Shown here: positions 1 through 9,470 of the stretch, in pieces | Layout of the letters: every line of letters begins with the position of its first letter | Numbering within the stretch: position 1 is the stretch's first letter | NCBI GenBank assembly: GCA_026984935.1 | Contig: JALSRD010000050.1 | Coordinates: 1 to 59,406 of the forward strand | DNA length: 59,406 bases | Source: Desulfobacterales bacterium | Lineage (GTDB): Bacteria; Desulfobacterota; Desulfobacteria; Desulfobacterales; JALSRD01 | Direction of reading: 5' to 3' | Translations under genes and position numbers: made by a program | Notes under the pieces: model-generated | Seen by the model: the letters and a program-made list of their open reading frames with translations, nothing else | What the model was told of the DNA's origin: nothing | Databases searched by the model: none

Positions 1-7
1 TATCTCT

Positions 8-988
8 GTGGGAAACGTTGAGGATGCCGGAGGATTGCGGCCTCTGTTGCTGAAAAAAATAGATTACCAGGACGTCGTATCGGCCGCCGAAAAGGCCGCT
101 GCCGAAAAGGCCGCCGCCGAAAAGGCCGCTGCCGAAAAGGCCGCCGCCGAAAAGGCTGCCGCCGAAAAGGCTGCTGCCGAAAAGGCCGCCGCCGAAAAGG
201 CCGCCGCCGAAAAGGCCGCCGCCGAAAAGGCCGCCGAGGTTACGCTGACCTACGGTTCAGACGATACGAAAGGAAATGATACCATGGACAAAACCGTCAA
301 GATTCTGGCCGGCGCCGTTCTTGCCGTGATCCTCCTGCTGGTTGTGGCCAGCTTTTCCAATACCGGCAATTACTACCTTAAGAAAACCGACAGCGCTCTC
401 CAGATCTGGCAGGGGAATTTCGCACCCAAGGGAGAGCACCTTCTGATCAGCCTGCCCGGTATGCCGGCTCCCGATGTCGTCAAATCCGTCTATACGCAAA
501 AGGATGTGTTTCCACTGGCATTCAACTACTATGTCGACAAGGCCGATGGGCTGTTGACGCAAAAGGGAATGCCCGACTTTAGTGCCATTAAAGCCGATCT
601 GGACAAGGCCTCGAAATTCGCGGTGACCCCGGCCGCGAAAGCCGCTTTAACGGCGCGTGCAAATACACTTGACATGCTGGTTTTGCTTTACAAGGCGGAA
701 GCATTCGCCGCCAAAAAGCAGCCTGCGGATCTTGAAAAAGCGCTCAAATTCCTGGATCAGGCTGAAATGCAGGCAACCAGCGACGCCCAAAGGGCCCTGA
801 TCGCCGAAAAGCGTGCCGCCGTCAAAAAGGCACTTGAAAAGCCCGCCGCCCCCAAAACCGCCAAGCCGGTAATGGTGACGCGCGTCAGTGAAAAGCCCGC
901 CAGCCAGCGGACGGAAAACAAGGCCGAATCCCCAAAGCCTGCCACTGGGCCGGCAGAAGCCAAAGCGGCACCTGCAAAACACGAGTAA
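8..988 (+). CDS. Ala/Glu/Lys-repeat single-pass membrane protein, start uncertain
   Basis: No family recognised. Ten Ala-rich units ending in Glu-Lys (about residues 26-74) predict a long charged helix. A hydrophobic segment follows (about residues 97-114, starting KILAGAVLAVILLLV), then a roughly 150-residue helical domain and an Ala/Lys/Pro-rich tail. The frame is open to the left edge, so the gene may begin outside the window. Alternatively translation starts at the ATG at 282, which has AAAGGA about nine bases upstream and would give a 235-aa protein opening with the membrane anchor. In that case the repeats would be the C-terminus of an upstream reading frame. The tail resembles envelope-spanning linkers, but that is only a resemblance. 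The part from 282 to the stop is solid coding sequence; the exact N-terminus is not known. Confidence 0.6.
   Translation: MGNVEDAGGLRPLLLKKIDYQDVVSAAEKAAAEKAAAEKAAAEKAAAEKAAAEKAAAEKAAAEKAAAEKAAAEKAAEVTLTYGSDDTKGNDTMDKTVKILAGAVLAVILLLVVASFSNTGNYYLKKTDSALQIWQGNFAPKGEHLLISLPGMPAPDVVKSVYTQKDVFPLAFNYYVDKADGLLTQKGMPDFSAIKADLDKASKFAVTPAAKAALTARANTLDMLVLLYKAEAFAAKKQPADLEKALKFLDQAEMQATSDAQRALIAEKRAAVKKALEKPAAPKTAKPVMVTRVSEKPASQRTENKAESPKPATGPAEAKAAPAKHE
83..229 (+). repeat. 15-bp in-frame tandem repeat encoding AAAEK
   Basis: Ten consecutive units of the type gcc-gcc-gcc-gaa-aag: the first is 12 bp and nine are 15 bp. Variation is almost all synonymous (gcc/gct), so the amino-acid pattern is preserved while bases drift. 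Such arrays can change unit number by slippage. Confidence 0.9.
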
Positions 989-1427
989 GGTCGAGGTAAG
1001 CGGGAAATCCACAGCTGTCGCGTGTAGATTCCGGTCCAGTCCACCGGTTCAAAAGACAAGCCAGATCAGGGCTTTTGTTTTTTCGGGAACCTGATATGCT
1101 GCCGACAGTTCGCCTTTGCGCCGGCGACCTGACGACGCATAAATGCCGCATACGCGGAATGCATGCGTTCGGTCTGAAGAGACCACGCACCCCTCTCTCT
1201 CCACTCACTGTGGCATCATTTCCGAGACCTGCCGTCTTGCATCCTGCCGCCACGCCATATCCTGATTCACCCCCGCAGCCATTTCCACCAGCCGCCGATA
1301 TGCAGTTCCGCTCCTCCGTGGGCCCTATCTAACACCGCCCGACGGCCAGCATTTTTTGCACCTGTGAAACCTGACGATTTCGTAAAAGATCCGGTCTTCT
1401 CGCTTCTGCATGCTTGGCAGACACCCA
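989..1427. other. Intergenic region without a convincing gene
   Basis: It lies between the stop of the repeat protein and the stop of a minus-strand ABC ATPase gene, so it is a convergent gap. Small open frames here have no ribosome-binding site or recognisable protein. The only structure I see is one copy of a dispersed repeat at 1372-1409. Confidence 0.5.
1372..1409 (+). repeat. Dispersed repeat family 1, copy A (partial)
   Basis: The core GATTTCGTAAAA followed by TCCGG and CGCTT matches copies at 25153-25216 (plus) and 11862-11923 (minus). This copy diverges after about 38 bp. All three copies lie outside genes. Confidence 0.6.
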
Positions 1428-2456
1428 TCAGCGTCCATTTTGCCGCTTCAACCAGTGCAGTGCCGGCAGGCGAATCTCGGCGGCCCGCAGACAGGCCTGT
1501 AAATGGTGCCCGTCACGGGTTCCGGGGGCCGGGCGCAGTTCGGGCCGTTCGATCCGGCAGCGCGCCGCGGCGAAGGGGCAACGCGGATGAAAGGTGCACC
1601 CGTCCGGTGGGTGGATGGGTGACGCCACGTCGCCGGAAAGCAGTACCCTTTTGCGCCGCTGTGCCGGGTCCGGCACCGGGATGGCGGCGATGAGGGCGTG
1701 CGTATAGGGATGGCAGGGGGAACGGTAGAGGCTTTCTGCATCGGCCATTTCCACGATCTTCCCCAAGTACATGACCGCGATACGGTCGGCGACGTGTTTG
1801 ACCACCGACAGATCGTGGGCGATAAAGACATAGGTCAGCCCCATCTCTTTTTGCAGGTCCAGCAGAAGGTTTATAATCTGCGCCTGGATGGAAACGTCCA
1901 GTGCCGAAACCGGCTCATCGCAGATGATCAGTCTGGGGGCCAGCGCAATGGCCCGCGCAATGCCGATGCGCTGTCGTTGGCCCCCGGAAAATTCGTGCGG
2001 GAAACGGGTCATACCGGCGGGGTCCAGGCCCACGCGCGCCAGGAGGTTTGCCACGCGCTGCCGGCGTTCATCGGCTGTGCCGATGGCGTGGATATCAAAG
2101 GGTTCCTGCAGGATGTCGCCGACGGTAAAGCGGGCGTCCAGCGATTCGAATGGATCCTGAAAGATCATCTGCATCTGCCGGCGCAGCCGCCGCAGCGCAC
2201 CTTTCCCCAGCTTCAAAACATCCTGCCCGTCAAAACGCACTGTGCCGGAGGTGGGCGTGTACAATTTCAGCAGGCAGCGGCCCAGCGTGGTTTTGCCGCA
2301 GCCGGACTCCCCCACCAGCCCCAGGGTTTCACCGCCGCTTACGGCCAGTGAAACACCGTCCACGGCCCGCACACTGCCGATGCGCCGGCGCAGGATGCCG
2401 CCGTAAATGGGAAAGTGCATCCTCAGGTTTTCCACCTCCAGCAGCACCCCGTGCAT
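1428..2456 (-). CDS. Oligopeptide/dipeptide ABC transporter ATPase (OppF/DppF type)
   Basis: Second ATPase of a peptide importer; it hydrolyses ATP on the cytoplasmic face to power uptake. It shows Walker [10 protein letters not shown], the signature [13 protein letters not shown], Walker B LIICDEP and the C-terminal Cys-containing oligopeptide-transporter tail ([11 protein letters not shown]). It is the last gene of a five-gene minus-strand operon. A TTG at 2465 overlaps the preceding stop, but AGGAG lies only one base before that TTG and ten before the ATG at 2456, so I chose 2456. The partner permeases look like YejB and YejE. In Escherichia coli the two ATPase halves are fused in YejF; here they are separate genes. 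Confidence 0.9.
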   Translation of the reverse strand: MHGVLLEVENLRMHFPIYGGILRRRIGSVRAVDGVSLAVSGGETLGLVGESGCGKTTLGRCLLKLYTPTSGTVRFDGQDVLKLGKGALRRLRRQMQMIFQDPFESLDARFTVGDILQEPFDIHAIGTADERRQRVANLLARVGLDPAGMTRFPHEFSGGQRQRIGIARAIALAPRLIICDEPVSALDVSIQAQIINLLLDLQKEMGLTYVFIAHDLSVVKHVADRIAVMYLGKIVEMADAESLYRSPCHPYTHALIAAIPVPDPAQRRKRVLLSGDVASPIHPPDGCTFHPRCPFAAARCRIERPELRPAPGTRDGHHLQACLRAAEIRLPALHWLKRQNGR

Positions 2457-2461
2457 GGCGT

Positions 2462-3469
2462 TCAAGCTCCTGATTCCCGTCCGCTGCCGTAGAGAAAACA
2501 GCGCGCGGAATGGCCGTCGCCCAGGTCCACCAGCGGCGGTGGGGTTTTGCAGTCCAAAAATGCGTGTGGGCAGCGATTGATAAAACGGCAGCCGGCCGGC
2601 ATCTCTGCCAGCCCGGGGACCATGCCCGGAATGGTTTCAAGCCGGCTCTTGGCGGGGTGCTCCAGACGCGGAATGGATGCCAGCAATCCCTGCGTGTACG
2701 GATGACGCGGAGTACGGAAGAGGCGGGTCACCGAAGCCATCTCCACCACCTGGCCGGCATACATGACCACCACGTCGTCACAGATCTCGGCGATCACGCC
2801 CAGATCATGGGTGATGAAAATCATGGACATGCCCTCGGCCTGCTGCAGATCGTCGATCAGGGCCAGGATCTGGGCCTGCACGGTGACGTCCAGGGCGGTG
2901 GTGGGCTCATCGGCGATCAGAATCTCCGGCGCCACGGACAGCGCCATGGCGATCATCACCCGCTGGCGCATCCCGCCCGATATCTGATGGGGATAATCCT
3001 CCAGCCGCCGTTGGGCCTCGGGGATGCCCACGCGCTGCAAAAGGTCGATGCAGCGCCGCCGCATGGCCGCCGGGCTGAGCCCGCCGGCGTGCAGCAGAAA
3101 CATCTCGCGCAGCTGCCGGCCGATGGGCTGCACGGGATTTAAGGCCGTCATGGGTTCCTGGAAAATCATGGCGATACGTCCGCCGCGGACGCGGCGCATG
3201 CGGTCTGCCGGCAGGCGCACCAGATCCATCTGGTCAAAAAGGATGCGGCCGGCAACGATCTGCCCCGCAGGCTGAGGCAACAGGCGCATGATGGAAAGCG
3301 CGGTGACCGTCTTGCCGCAGCCGGACTCCCCCACCAGCCCCAGGGTGCGCCCTTTCCCGAGGCTGAAACTGACATCCGTAACCGCCGGCAGCCGCCCCTC
3401 GTCGGTCTTGAACACCGTTGAGAGATGCCGGATGTCCAGAATGATCTCGCCTGCGGCGGTAGTGTTCAC
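2462..3469 (-). CDS. Oligopeptide/dipeptide ABC transporter ATPase (OppD/DppD type)
   Basis: First ATPase of the peptide importer, about 335 aa. It has Walker A GESGCGKT, a [14 protein letters not shown] signature, Walker [13 protein letters not shown] and the family's C-terminal [14 protein letters not shown] segment, which in relatives can bind an Fe-S cluster. The frame is open much further upstream, but that part is antisense-like filler over the binding-protein gene. The GTG at 3469 overlaps the preceding TGA by four bases (GTGA), the typical coupled arrangement in this operon. It acts as a heterodimer with the neighbouring ATPase. Confidence 0.9.
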   Translation of the reverse strand: MNTTAAGEIILDIRHLSTVFKTDEGRLPAVTDVSFSLGKGRTLGLVGESGCGKTVTALSIMRLLPQPAGQIVAGRILFDQMDLVRLPADRMRRVRGGRIAMIFQEPMTALNPVQPIGRQLREMFLLHAGGLSPAAMRRRCIDLLQRVGIPEAQRRLEDYPHQISGGMRQRVMIAMALSVAPEILIADEPTTALDVTVQAQILALIDDLQQAEGMSMIFITHDLGVIAEICDDVVVMYAGQVVEMASVTRLFRTPRHPYTQGLLASIPRLEHPAKSRLETIPGMVPGLAEMPAGCRFINRCPHAFLDCKTPPPLVDLGDGHSARCFLYGSGRESGA

Positions 3470-5289
3470 GGCGCCGGAACCTCGCGCCGGTAGGTTTTGT
3501 CGATGATCGTTGCCGGTGCAAAAGAGGTGTGTTTTTTTCGCGCCCGGGCGGTCTCGCGGTAACGGGCCGCATCGAACCAGAACAGCCCGCCGGTGGCGCT
3601 GTCGAAGGGTGCAAACAAATCGTCCGTGTGCCGCGTACCCGGCGGGGTGGGCAGGCGCCACCAGCGCCAGAAGGCCTGTCGCACGTAGGGCACCATGAAG
3701 GTGGGCACAAAAGCGCCGATGGCATGGATGCGGTCCTGGATCTTTTTCGACAGCACGATACGTTCCTTGGCCTCCAGCGAATTGCGGTAGGCGTCGATCA
3801 GGCGATCCATCTGCGCATCGTCGGTGTTGGTGATGTTGTTGGTCTGAGGCTTGTGGGCGTTTGCCGAGTGAAAATGCTCCCAGAACTGGGGCCGCAGCGA
3901 GGTGCTCCATCCCATCCAGGCCACGTCGTGCTTTTTCTCGAGGATTTTCTTGAAGGCCGCCGACATATCGAGCTTTTCCAGCCGAAGCTCGATGCCGGCT
4001 TTCTTGGCCTCTTCTTTCAGCACCACCAGCCGTGGCGTGTGGCCTGCAAATCCGTAAGTCACGACCACCGAAAAGCGCCGGCCGTTCTTGGCCCAGATGC
4101 CGTCCGGCCCCCGGTGCCAGCCGGCCTTGTGCATGTAGAAGGCGACTTTCTGCAAATTGAAGCGCCGGGCCCGGATGCGCCGGTTGGAGTAGGCCCCGTA
4201 GCCCACGTACCCGTTTTCCAGGCGATAGTAGTCGTTGTGCAGCACCTGGCGGATGACCTTGCCGACATTCATGCCATGTGCGAAAGCATAGCGTACATTG
4301 CGGTCTGCGAATATCGCGTGGTCCTGGTTGAGCCACATGCCCATGGCCGGCTGCTGGGTGTCGTTGAAAAACCAGATGCGCTGCACGTATCCTTTTTCAA
4401 AAACACGCGTTTTGGATTTTTCGTGCCAGTACTTGGGCATGGTCAGCCCAAAAACGTCGAGTTTCCCCTTTTTGAAATACTCCCACTGGATGTTCAGATC
4501 GCGGATCACGCGGAAGATGACGCGGTCGACGTTGAAACGGTGCTTAAAATAGCGCAGATTGCGACCCCACCAGTTTTTCTTGCGCGCGAAGACGATGGAC
4601 CGGCCCTTGGAAAACCTGGTGATACGGTAGGGCCCCGTGTTGGGCACGATTTTCCAGTTATACCTTCTCACGAAGTCGTCACCCAACCTGCCGTAGAAAT
4701 GCCGCGGGGTGGGCGTCAGGTTCAATTTCAGGTAAAGGTCCGGTTGGGCCTTGGTGCTCACCACGGCCAGGGTGCGGTCGTCATAGACGATGACGCGTTC
4801 GATCTCCCGGCTGTAGTAGTCGTTGTACCAGGGTGCGATGATCTTTTTGGAGCGCATGAATTCCAGGGTGTAGGCAAAATCGCCGGCCGTCACCGGACGG
4901 CCGTCGGACCAGCGCGCTTTGGGATTCAGCTTGAAGTACATGGTCTTTTTGTCGCTGCCGAAAGCCCAATGGGTGGCCAGTTCGGGCACGATGTGCTCGG
5001 TGTTGGGATGTATGCCGATCAGCGACAGCTGGTTTCCCAGGATGGCGCCGCGGAAACTGCCGTTGGAATCCGGCCCCACCACCCGGAAGGTAAGCGGGAA
5101 GCTGAGCAGCGCCAGGTGCAGGCTGCCGCCTTTGACCGCCTCGGGAGCTGCATAGAGCGGGTCGGTGTCGTTGGACAGCCATTTCAGGCCGGAAGGCAGG
5201 TGGGGGGCGCCGTAGGCGGCGCCGGTGACCAACAGGAGCGCTGCCAGCATGGCCGGCAGCAGCTGCCCGGGTTTTGAAAAACGGTGCAT
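3466..5289 (-). CDS. Periplasmic peptide-binding protein, family 5 (YejA-like)
   Basis: Extracellular solute-binding protein of 607 aa with a signal peptide (positively charged start, LLPAMLAALLLVTG, cleavage near AYGA). The family-5 features are the N-terminal 'GG-LHLALLSFP' strand and the WSDGRPVTAGDFAYTLEFM segment seen in OppA/YejA proteins. Its length fits YejA, which feeds peptides (including microcin C in enterobacteria) to YejBEF. It sits between the permease and ATPase genes with GTGA overlap to the downstream ATPase. The actual substrate cannot be read from sequence. Confidence 0.9.
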   Translation of the reverse strand: MHRFSKPGQLLPAMLAALLLVTGAAYGAPHLPSGLKWLSNDTDPLYAAPEAVKGGSLHLALLSFPLTFRVVGPDSNGSFRGAILGNQLSLIGIHPNTEHIVPELATHWAFGSDKKTMYFKLNPKARWSDGRPVTAGDFAYTLEFMRSKKIIAPWYNDYYSREIERVIVYDDRTLAVVSTKAQPDLYLKLNLTPTPRHFYGRLGDDFVRRYNWKIVPNTGPYRITRFSKGRSIVFARKKNWWGRNLRYFKHRFNVDRVIFRVIRDLNIQWEYFKKGKLDVFGLTMPKYWHEKSKTRVFEKGYVQRIWFFNDTQQPAMGMWLNQDHAIFADRNVRYAFAHGMNVGKVIRQVLHNDYYRLENGYVGYGAYSNRRIRARRFNLQKVAFYMHKAGWHRGPDGIWAKNGRRFSVVVTYGFAGHTPRLVVLKEEAKKAGIELRLEKLDMSAAFKKILEKKHDVAWMGWSTSLRPQFWEHFHSANAHKPQTNNITNTDDAQMDRLIDAYRNSLEAKERIVLSKKIQDRIHAIGAFVPTFMVPYVRQAFWRWWRLPTPPGTRHTDDLFAPFDSATGGLFWFDAARYRETARARKKHTSFAPATIIDKTYRREVPAP

Positions 5290-5328
5290 GTGCTTTCCTT
5301 TCGCGTGCCGGCCCGCGAGTGCCGGCAG

Positions 5329-6372
5329 CTATTCGTACGTGGTATGCATGCGCGGGTCGTAGGCCTCCCGCACGGCTTCTCCGATAAAGGTGACCGTCAG
5401 CAGCGTGATCACCATGGCAACGATCACCGAGGCCACGATCCACCAGGCATCCAGGTTGGCCCAGCCCTGCTGCAAGAGTTCACCCCAGCTGGGGGTGGGC
5501 GGCGGCAGGCCGAAGCCCAGGTAGTCCAGCGAGGTCAGCGAGATGATGCCGCTGGAAACCGCAAAGGGCGCAAAGGTGACGATGATGGCCACGGTATTGG
5601 GAATAATGTGCCGGAATATGATGCGCAGGTCCGAAGCGCCCATGGCCCGGGCAGCCAGCACGTACTCACGCGCCTTTTCCTTGTAGGCCATGGTGCGGAT
5701 GGTCCAGGTGATGCTGATCCAGCCGAACAGCGCCATGATCACCACCAGCATGAAAAAATTGGGCACCACGATGGAGGAGATGATGATAATGACGTAGAGA
5801 AAGGGCACGTTGGACCAGATTTCGATGATGCGCTGAAAAAACAGGTCGAATTTCCCTCCCCAGAACCCCATGGCACTGCCGATGGAAACGCCGATCAGGA
5901 AATTGGCCGCCAGCAGGGCCAGTGAAAAAAAGACGGCGATCCGGAAGCCGTAGACCAGGCGTGCCAGCACATCCCGGCCGATGGTATCCGTCCCCAGAAA
6001 ATGCCGGTCTGCAAACGACGGCGCAAAGGGTGGGTAGCGGTTGGGTTTCAAGTCGTTCTCATAAGGGCCATAGGGTACAACCGGCATCAGCACCCAGTCG
6101 CCGGCATGGCGGGATGCAAACACCTTGGCCAATTTGCGGTAGTTGGTCTCATAATTGTAGTCCAGCCCGAAGGTTTTTCCGGGCAGCATGCGGCCATATA
6201 CCGGGAAATAGTAGCGGCCCTGGTAGTGCACGATCAGGGCGCGCCGGTTGACCAGCAGTTCGGCGCCCAGCGAGAGCGTCACCATCAGAGCAAAAATGAT
6301 CAGCGACCAGTAGCCGCGCTTAATGGATTTGAAGCGGCGGATCTTTTTTATGGTCAGCGGACTGAGTCGCAT
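5329..6372 (-). CDS. Peptide ABC transporter permease (YejE-like)
   Basis: Inner-membrane permease of 347 aa. After one N-terminal helix there is a roughly 90-residue periplasmic loop containing a GRMLPGKTFGLDYNYETNY segment, then the standard permease core with HFLGTDTIGRDVLARLVYG and the ATPase-contacting EAA loop (REYVLAARAMGASDLRIIFRH, shown across two parts of the loop). The large loop after the first helix is typical of YejE/OppC proteins. It lies 25 bp downstream of the YejB-like gene and 39 bp upstream of the binding-protein gene. Confidence 0.9.
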   Translation of the reverse strand: MRLSPLTIKKIRRFKSIKRGYWSLIIFALMVTLSLGAELLVNRRALIVHYQGRYYFPVYGRMLPGKTFGLDYNYETNYRKLAKVFASRHAGDWVLMPVVPYGPYENDLKPNRYPPFAPSFADRHFLGTDTIGRDVLARLVYGFRIAVFFSLALLAANFLIGVSIGSAMGFWGGKFDLFFQRIIEIWSNVPFLYVIIIISSIVVPNFFMLVVIMALFGWISITWTIRTMAYKEKAREYVLAARAMGASDLRIIFRHIIPNTVAIIVTFAPFAVSSGIISLTSLDYLGFGLPPPTPSWGELLQQGWANLDAWWIVASVIVAMVITLLTVTFIGEAVREAYDPRMHTTYE

Positions 6373-6397
6373 GTGTTTTTACCCCTCAATCACGACC

Positions 6398-7429
6398 TTA
6401 CTCGAACTTCACCCGCGGATCCACCAGGGCCACGCAGATGTCCGAGAGGATGTTGCCCACCATGAACAGCAGCGATGAGATCACCAGGATGCCGAGCACC
6501 ACGGGATAGTCGCGCTCGACCACGGATTCATAGCCGAGCAGACCCATCCCGTTAATGTTGAAAACCTTCTCAATCAAAAAAGATCCGGACAGAATCACCG
6601 AAATGTTGTTGCCGAAGCTGGTGGCGATGGGAATCAGGCTGTTTCTGAAGGCATGTCGAAACACCGCGGATTTAAAGGACAGCCCCTTGGCCACGGCGGT
6701 ACGCATGTAGTCGGAGGACAGGCTGTCCATGAGCGTGTTTTTCATCAGAAACGTCATCACCGCAAACGATCCCAGGACGTAGGCGATCAGCGGCAGCGCC
6801 ATGTGCCGCAGCACGTCGAAAATCTTGGCCGCCAGGCTCAACATTTCAAAATCTTCGCTCACCACGCCGCCCAGTGGAAAGACCTCCCACACCGAGCCGA
6901 ACAGCACCAGCAGCAGGATGCCGACCACCCAGCCGGGAACCGCGTAGCCGGCAAACACCAGTACCGAGGAAAGATTGTCAAAATGCGATTTATGCTGCAC
7001 GGCCTTGGCGATGCCCAGCGGAATGCAGATCCCGTAGATTAAAAACAGTGACGTCACGCCGAACAGCAGCGAAATGGGAATGCGGTCGCGGATCATATCC
7101 CAGACCGGGTCGTAGTAGCGCGTCGAAACCCCCAGATCGCCCGTCAGCACTTTTCCCAGCCACTGGAAGTAGCTGACCAGCACCGGCTTGTCGAAGCCGT
7201 AGTACTTTTTCAAGCTCTGGATCTGTTCGTCGGAAAGCGGCTGGCTGCGCGTCTCACCGCCGGCCGCCGGCAAACTGCCGCCGGCGGCGCTGCGCGCCTG
7301 CTGGGCCTGGGCGATCATACGCTCCACGGGGCCGCCGGGCACCAGGCGGGTGATGGCAAACACCAGCACCGTGACCCCCAGAAAGGTGGGAATGATCAAA
7401 ACGAAACGCCGGATAAAATAAGCGGTCAT
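6398..7429 (-). CDS. Peptide ABC transporter permease (YejB-like)
   Basis: First permease of the importer and first gene of the operon, 343 aa. It begins MTAYFIRRFVLIIPTFLG, followed by an ARLVPGGPVE-type motif (here TRLVPGGPVERM) and a Gln/Ala-rich periplasmic insertion, then DKPVLVSYFQWLGKVLTGDLG and the C-terminal NGMGLLGYESVVERDYPV segment characteristic of YejB. The open frame runs upstream to 7756, but the conserved N-terminus starts at 7429, so I use that start. It pairs with the YejE-like protein as a membrane heterodimer. Confidence 0.88.
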   Translation of the reverse strand: MTAYFIRRFVLIIPTFLGVTVLVFAITRLVPGGPVERMIAQAQQARSAAGGSLPAAGGETRSQPLSDEQIQSLKKYYGFDKPVLVSYFQWLGKVLTGDLGVSTRYYDPVWDMIRDRIPISLLFGVTSLFLIYGICIPLGIAKAVQHKSHFDNLSSVLVFAGYAVPGWVVGILLLVLFGSVWEVFPLGGVVSEDFEMLSLAAKIFDVLRHMALPLIAYVLGSFAVMTFLMKNTLMDSLSSDYMRTAVAKGLSFKSAVFRHAFRNSLIPIATSFGNNISVILSGSFLIEKVFNINGMGLLGYESVVERDYPVVLGILVISSLLFMVGNILSDICVALVDPRVKFE

Positions 7430-7660
7430 GGACGGTTTGGCATCCTGTGGTTTAACAACCATGCACCAGGTGAAAAAGCCCGCGTGACAGGTGACATGCG
7501 CCGAATATAGAAAAGCCCTCCGGGAAGTGTCAAACGAAAAAGGGCCTGCAAAAGCCGTTGCCAAATTGTTGCGGCTCGGATAAAAGCATGGCATCCGGCA
7601 GAGGCCCTGCCGGGAAATCCTCACCGGACTTTTTTTTACCACCGCAGGCGCACGAAGGCG

Positions 7661-7975
7661 ATGCGAAAAGCAGGCATGATCCTCATAATCTCGGCCACCC
7701 ACTTCGGACTGTGCCGGGCTCTGAACCACGCCGTACTGGCGGCTGCCGCAGCCCATGCCTTCGACGGCACGGCGGCTCCGGTGAGCGGTTTTCTGTCGGG
7801 CCTGGCCAGGGTCTTGTATTTCCCGATTTTGTCGTTACATTTATATGCCAGGAACTGGTTCCCCGGCGATCTGATCCTGATCGTGCTGGCGGCCAACAGT
7901 CTGGTGTGGGGAATCGCGGCCTACGGACTGTTTACTTCGATCCGCAAAACCCGGTCAAAAGGAGACTTGTCATGA
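7661..7975 (+). CDS. Small membrane protein of unknown function
   Basis: A 104-aa protein with about three hydrophobic stretches (residues 5-35, 45-62, 70-92), ending in a basic cytoplasmic tail. No family recognised. Its stop overlaps the next start by four bases (ATGA), so it is translationally coupled to the 97-aa protein and belongs to a four-gene plus-strand unit that includes a glycosyltransferase. The start could also be the ATG at 7676. Confidence 0.65.
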   Translation: MRKAGMILIISATHFGLCRALNHAVLAAAAAHAFDGTAAPVSGFLSGLARVLYFPILSLHLYARNWFPGDLILIVLAANSLVWGIAAYGLFTSIRKTRSKGDLS

Positions 7976-8265
7976 TCGCCTATTGCGTCGAGAAGGACGG
8001 CACCCCCATGATTGTCATACCGGACACCGACCAGGTGCTGCCGCTGGACCAAAACCGACTGGAAGCCTTCATCTCAGTATCCCCCTGTTTCAAAGGCTGG
8101 ATCGGCACGCACCACGAGAACCTGGACGTCAAAGACTTCGGCATTCTGATCGCCACGCGCGACGATGATGGTGATATTACGCTGCAGGACGCCACCCGCT
8201 GGCAAAAGCTGCTGGAAAGCTGCCTGGGGGCAGCGCGCGGCGTCCGTCAGGTCAACCAGCGGTAA
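7972..8265 (+). CDS. Small soluble protein of unknown function
   Basis: A 97-aa acidic protein starting MIAYCVEKDGTPMIVIPDT, with ribosome-binding site AAAGGAG eight bases upstream of the ATG. No motif that I can assign. The start overlaps the upstream membrane protein (ATGA) and the stop overlaps the glycosyltransferase start (TAATG). The unit therefore appears co-translated. Confidence 0.7.
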   Translation: MIAYCVEKDGTPMIVIPDTDQVLPLDQNRLEAFISVSPCFKGWIGTHHENLDVKDFGILIATRDDDGDITLQDATRWQKLLESCLGAARGVRQVNQR

Positions 8266-9470
8266 TGGCGGAAACGGCGACGCCTCACATTTTGCCCGAC
8301 CGGCAGCGGCCAATGAAGATCTGTTTCTATGCACCCTTCAAACCGCTGGGGCACGCCAACCCTTCCGGGGACCTGGCCATCGCCACCGGCTTGTACCATT
8401 TTCTGCGCCGACGGGGGCACCAGGTGCAGATAGCCAGCCGCCTGCGATGCCGCTGGCTGTATTGGAAGCCCTGGCGCTGGCCCGCGTTGGCGGTGGAAAG
8501 TGCGCGTCTGAAACGCCGGCTTGCCGTCGATCCGGTGGACTGCTGGCTGAGCTACCACACCTACTACAAGGCCCCGGACATGCTGGGGCCGCAGGTGGCG
8601 GCACAGCACAAAATCCCTTACGTGATCTTCCAGGCCAGCTATGCCACCAAATACAGGCGCCATTTTAAAACCCGGCCCGGCTTTTACCTCAACCGCCGGG
8701 CGCTGGCCGCCGCGCACCACGTTTTCACCAACCGGCGCACGGACTGGCACAATCTGCAGCGCGTGCTTTCCGCGGGCTGCATCTCCTACGTGCCCTCGGG
8801 CCTGCGGCCGCAGGCATTCCGGTTCGACGCCCGGGCGCGCAGCGAGCTGCGCCGCCGCTGGCAGGCCGGTGACCAAGCGGTCATCTTATCGGTAGCCATG
8901 TTCCGGCCGGGCGTTAAAAGCGACGGGCTGGCGCAGGTGATTCACGCCTGTGCCGGCCTGCTTGAACGCGGCCCGGCTTTCAAGCTGGTCATCGTGGGCG
9001 ACGGCCGCCGGCGGCGGCATCTCGAGGAGCTGGCGCGTGCGCAGGCAAACGGGCACGTCCACTTTGCGGGCCAGATCCCACGCGAGCAGCTCTACCGCTA
9101 TTACAGCGCCGCCGACATCTTTGCTTTTCCGGGCATCCGGGAATCCTTCGGCATGGTGTACATCGAAGCCCAGTCCTGCGGCCTGCCGGTGGTGGCCTTT
9201 GACACCGCAGGCGTGCCCCAGGCGGTCCGCAACGGTAAAACGGGGTTGTTGGTGCCAGAAAACGATGCCGCCGCTTTTGCCGACGCCATGCAGCGACTGC
9301 TGCTGCACGCCGGGCTGCGCCGGCGCATGGGCCGCCAGGCAAGTGCCTATGTGCGCCAGCACCACGATCTCGACCGCAATTACCGTAAAATGGAACATAA
9401 GCTGGCGGCCGTCGTCAGCGCATCCCGATCCCAGAGACCCCAAGGTCAACGACAAGGAGTACCCATATGA
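8265..9470 (+). CDS. GT4-family glycosyltransferase
   Basis: A 401-aa GT-B glycosyltransferase transferring a sugar from an activated donor to a glycan or lipid acceptor in the cytoplasm. The N-terminal half has the MKICFYAPFKPLGHANPSGD loop. The C-terminal half has the GT4 signature: KLVIVGDGRRRRHLEELA, the YRYYSAADIFAFPGIRESFG region with the ExxxxxE-type donor site (ESFGMVYIEAQSCGLPVV), and a GLLVPENDAAAFADA tail. The ATG at 8265 overlaps the upstream stop. An internal ATG at 8313 begins directly at the conserved Rossmann strand and may be the true start. It overlaps the next gene by ATGA. Confidence 0.85.
   Translation: MAETATPHILPDRQRPMKICFYAPFKPLGHANPSGDLAIATGLYHFLRRRGHQVQIASRLRCRWLYWKPWRWPALAVESARLKRRLAVDPVDCWLSYHTYYKAPDMLGPQVAAQHKIPYVIFQASYATKYRRHFKTRPGFYLNRRALAAAHHVFTNRRTDWHNLQRVLSAGCISYVPSGLRPQAFRFDARARSELRRRWQAGDQAVILSVAMFRPGVKSDGLAQVIHACAGLLERGPAFKLVIVGDGRRRRHLEELARAQANGHVHFAGQIPREQLYRYYSAADIFAFPGIRESFGMVYIEAQSCGLPVVAFDTAGVPQAVRNGKTGLLVPENDAAAFADAMQRLLLHAGLRRRMGRQASAYVRQHHDLDRNYRKMEHKLAAVVSASRSQRPQGQRQGVPI

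Noticed and set aside
83-229. CRISPR-like array
   Set aside because: The 15-bp units are contiguous, in frame and code for AAAEK; there are no spacers.
3470-4336. Long upstream extension of the OppD-type ATPase frame
   Set aside because: It is antisense-like filler over the binding-protein gene; the domain starts at 3469 with a GTGA overlap.
3529-5277. 582-aa plus-strand open frame
   Set aside because: It is the shadow of the binding-protein gene on the other strand; GC-rich genes often leave such open frames.
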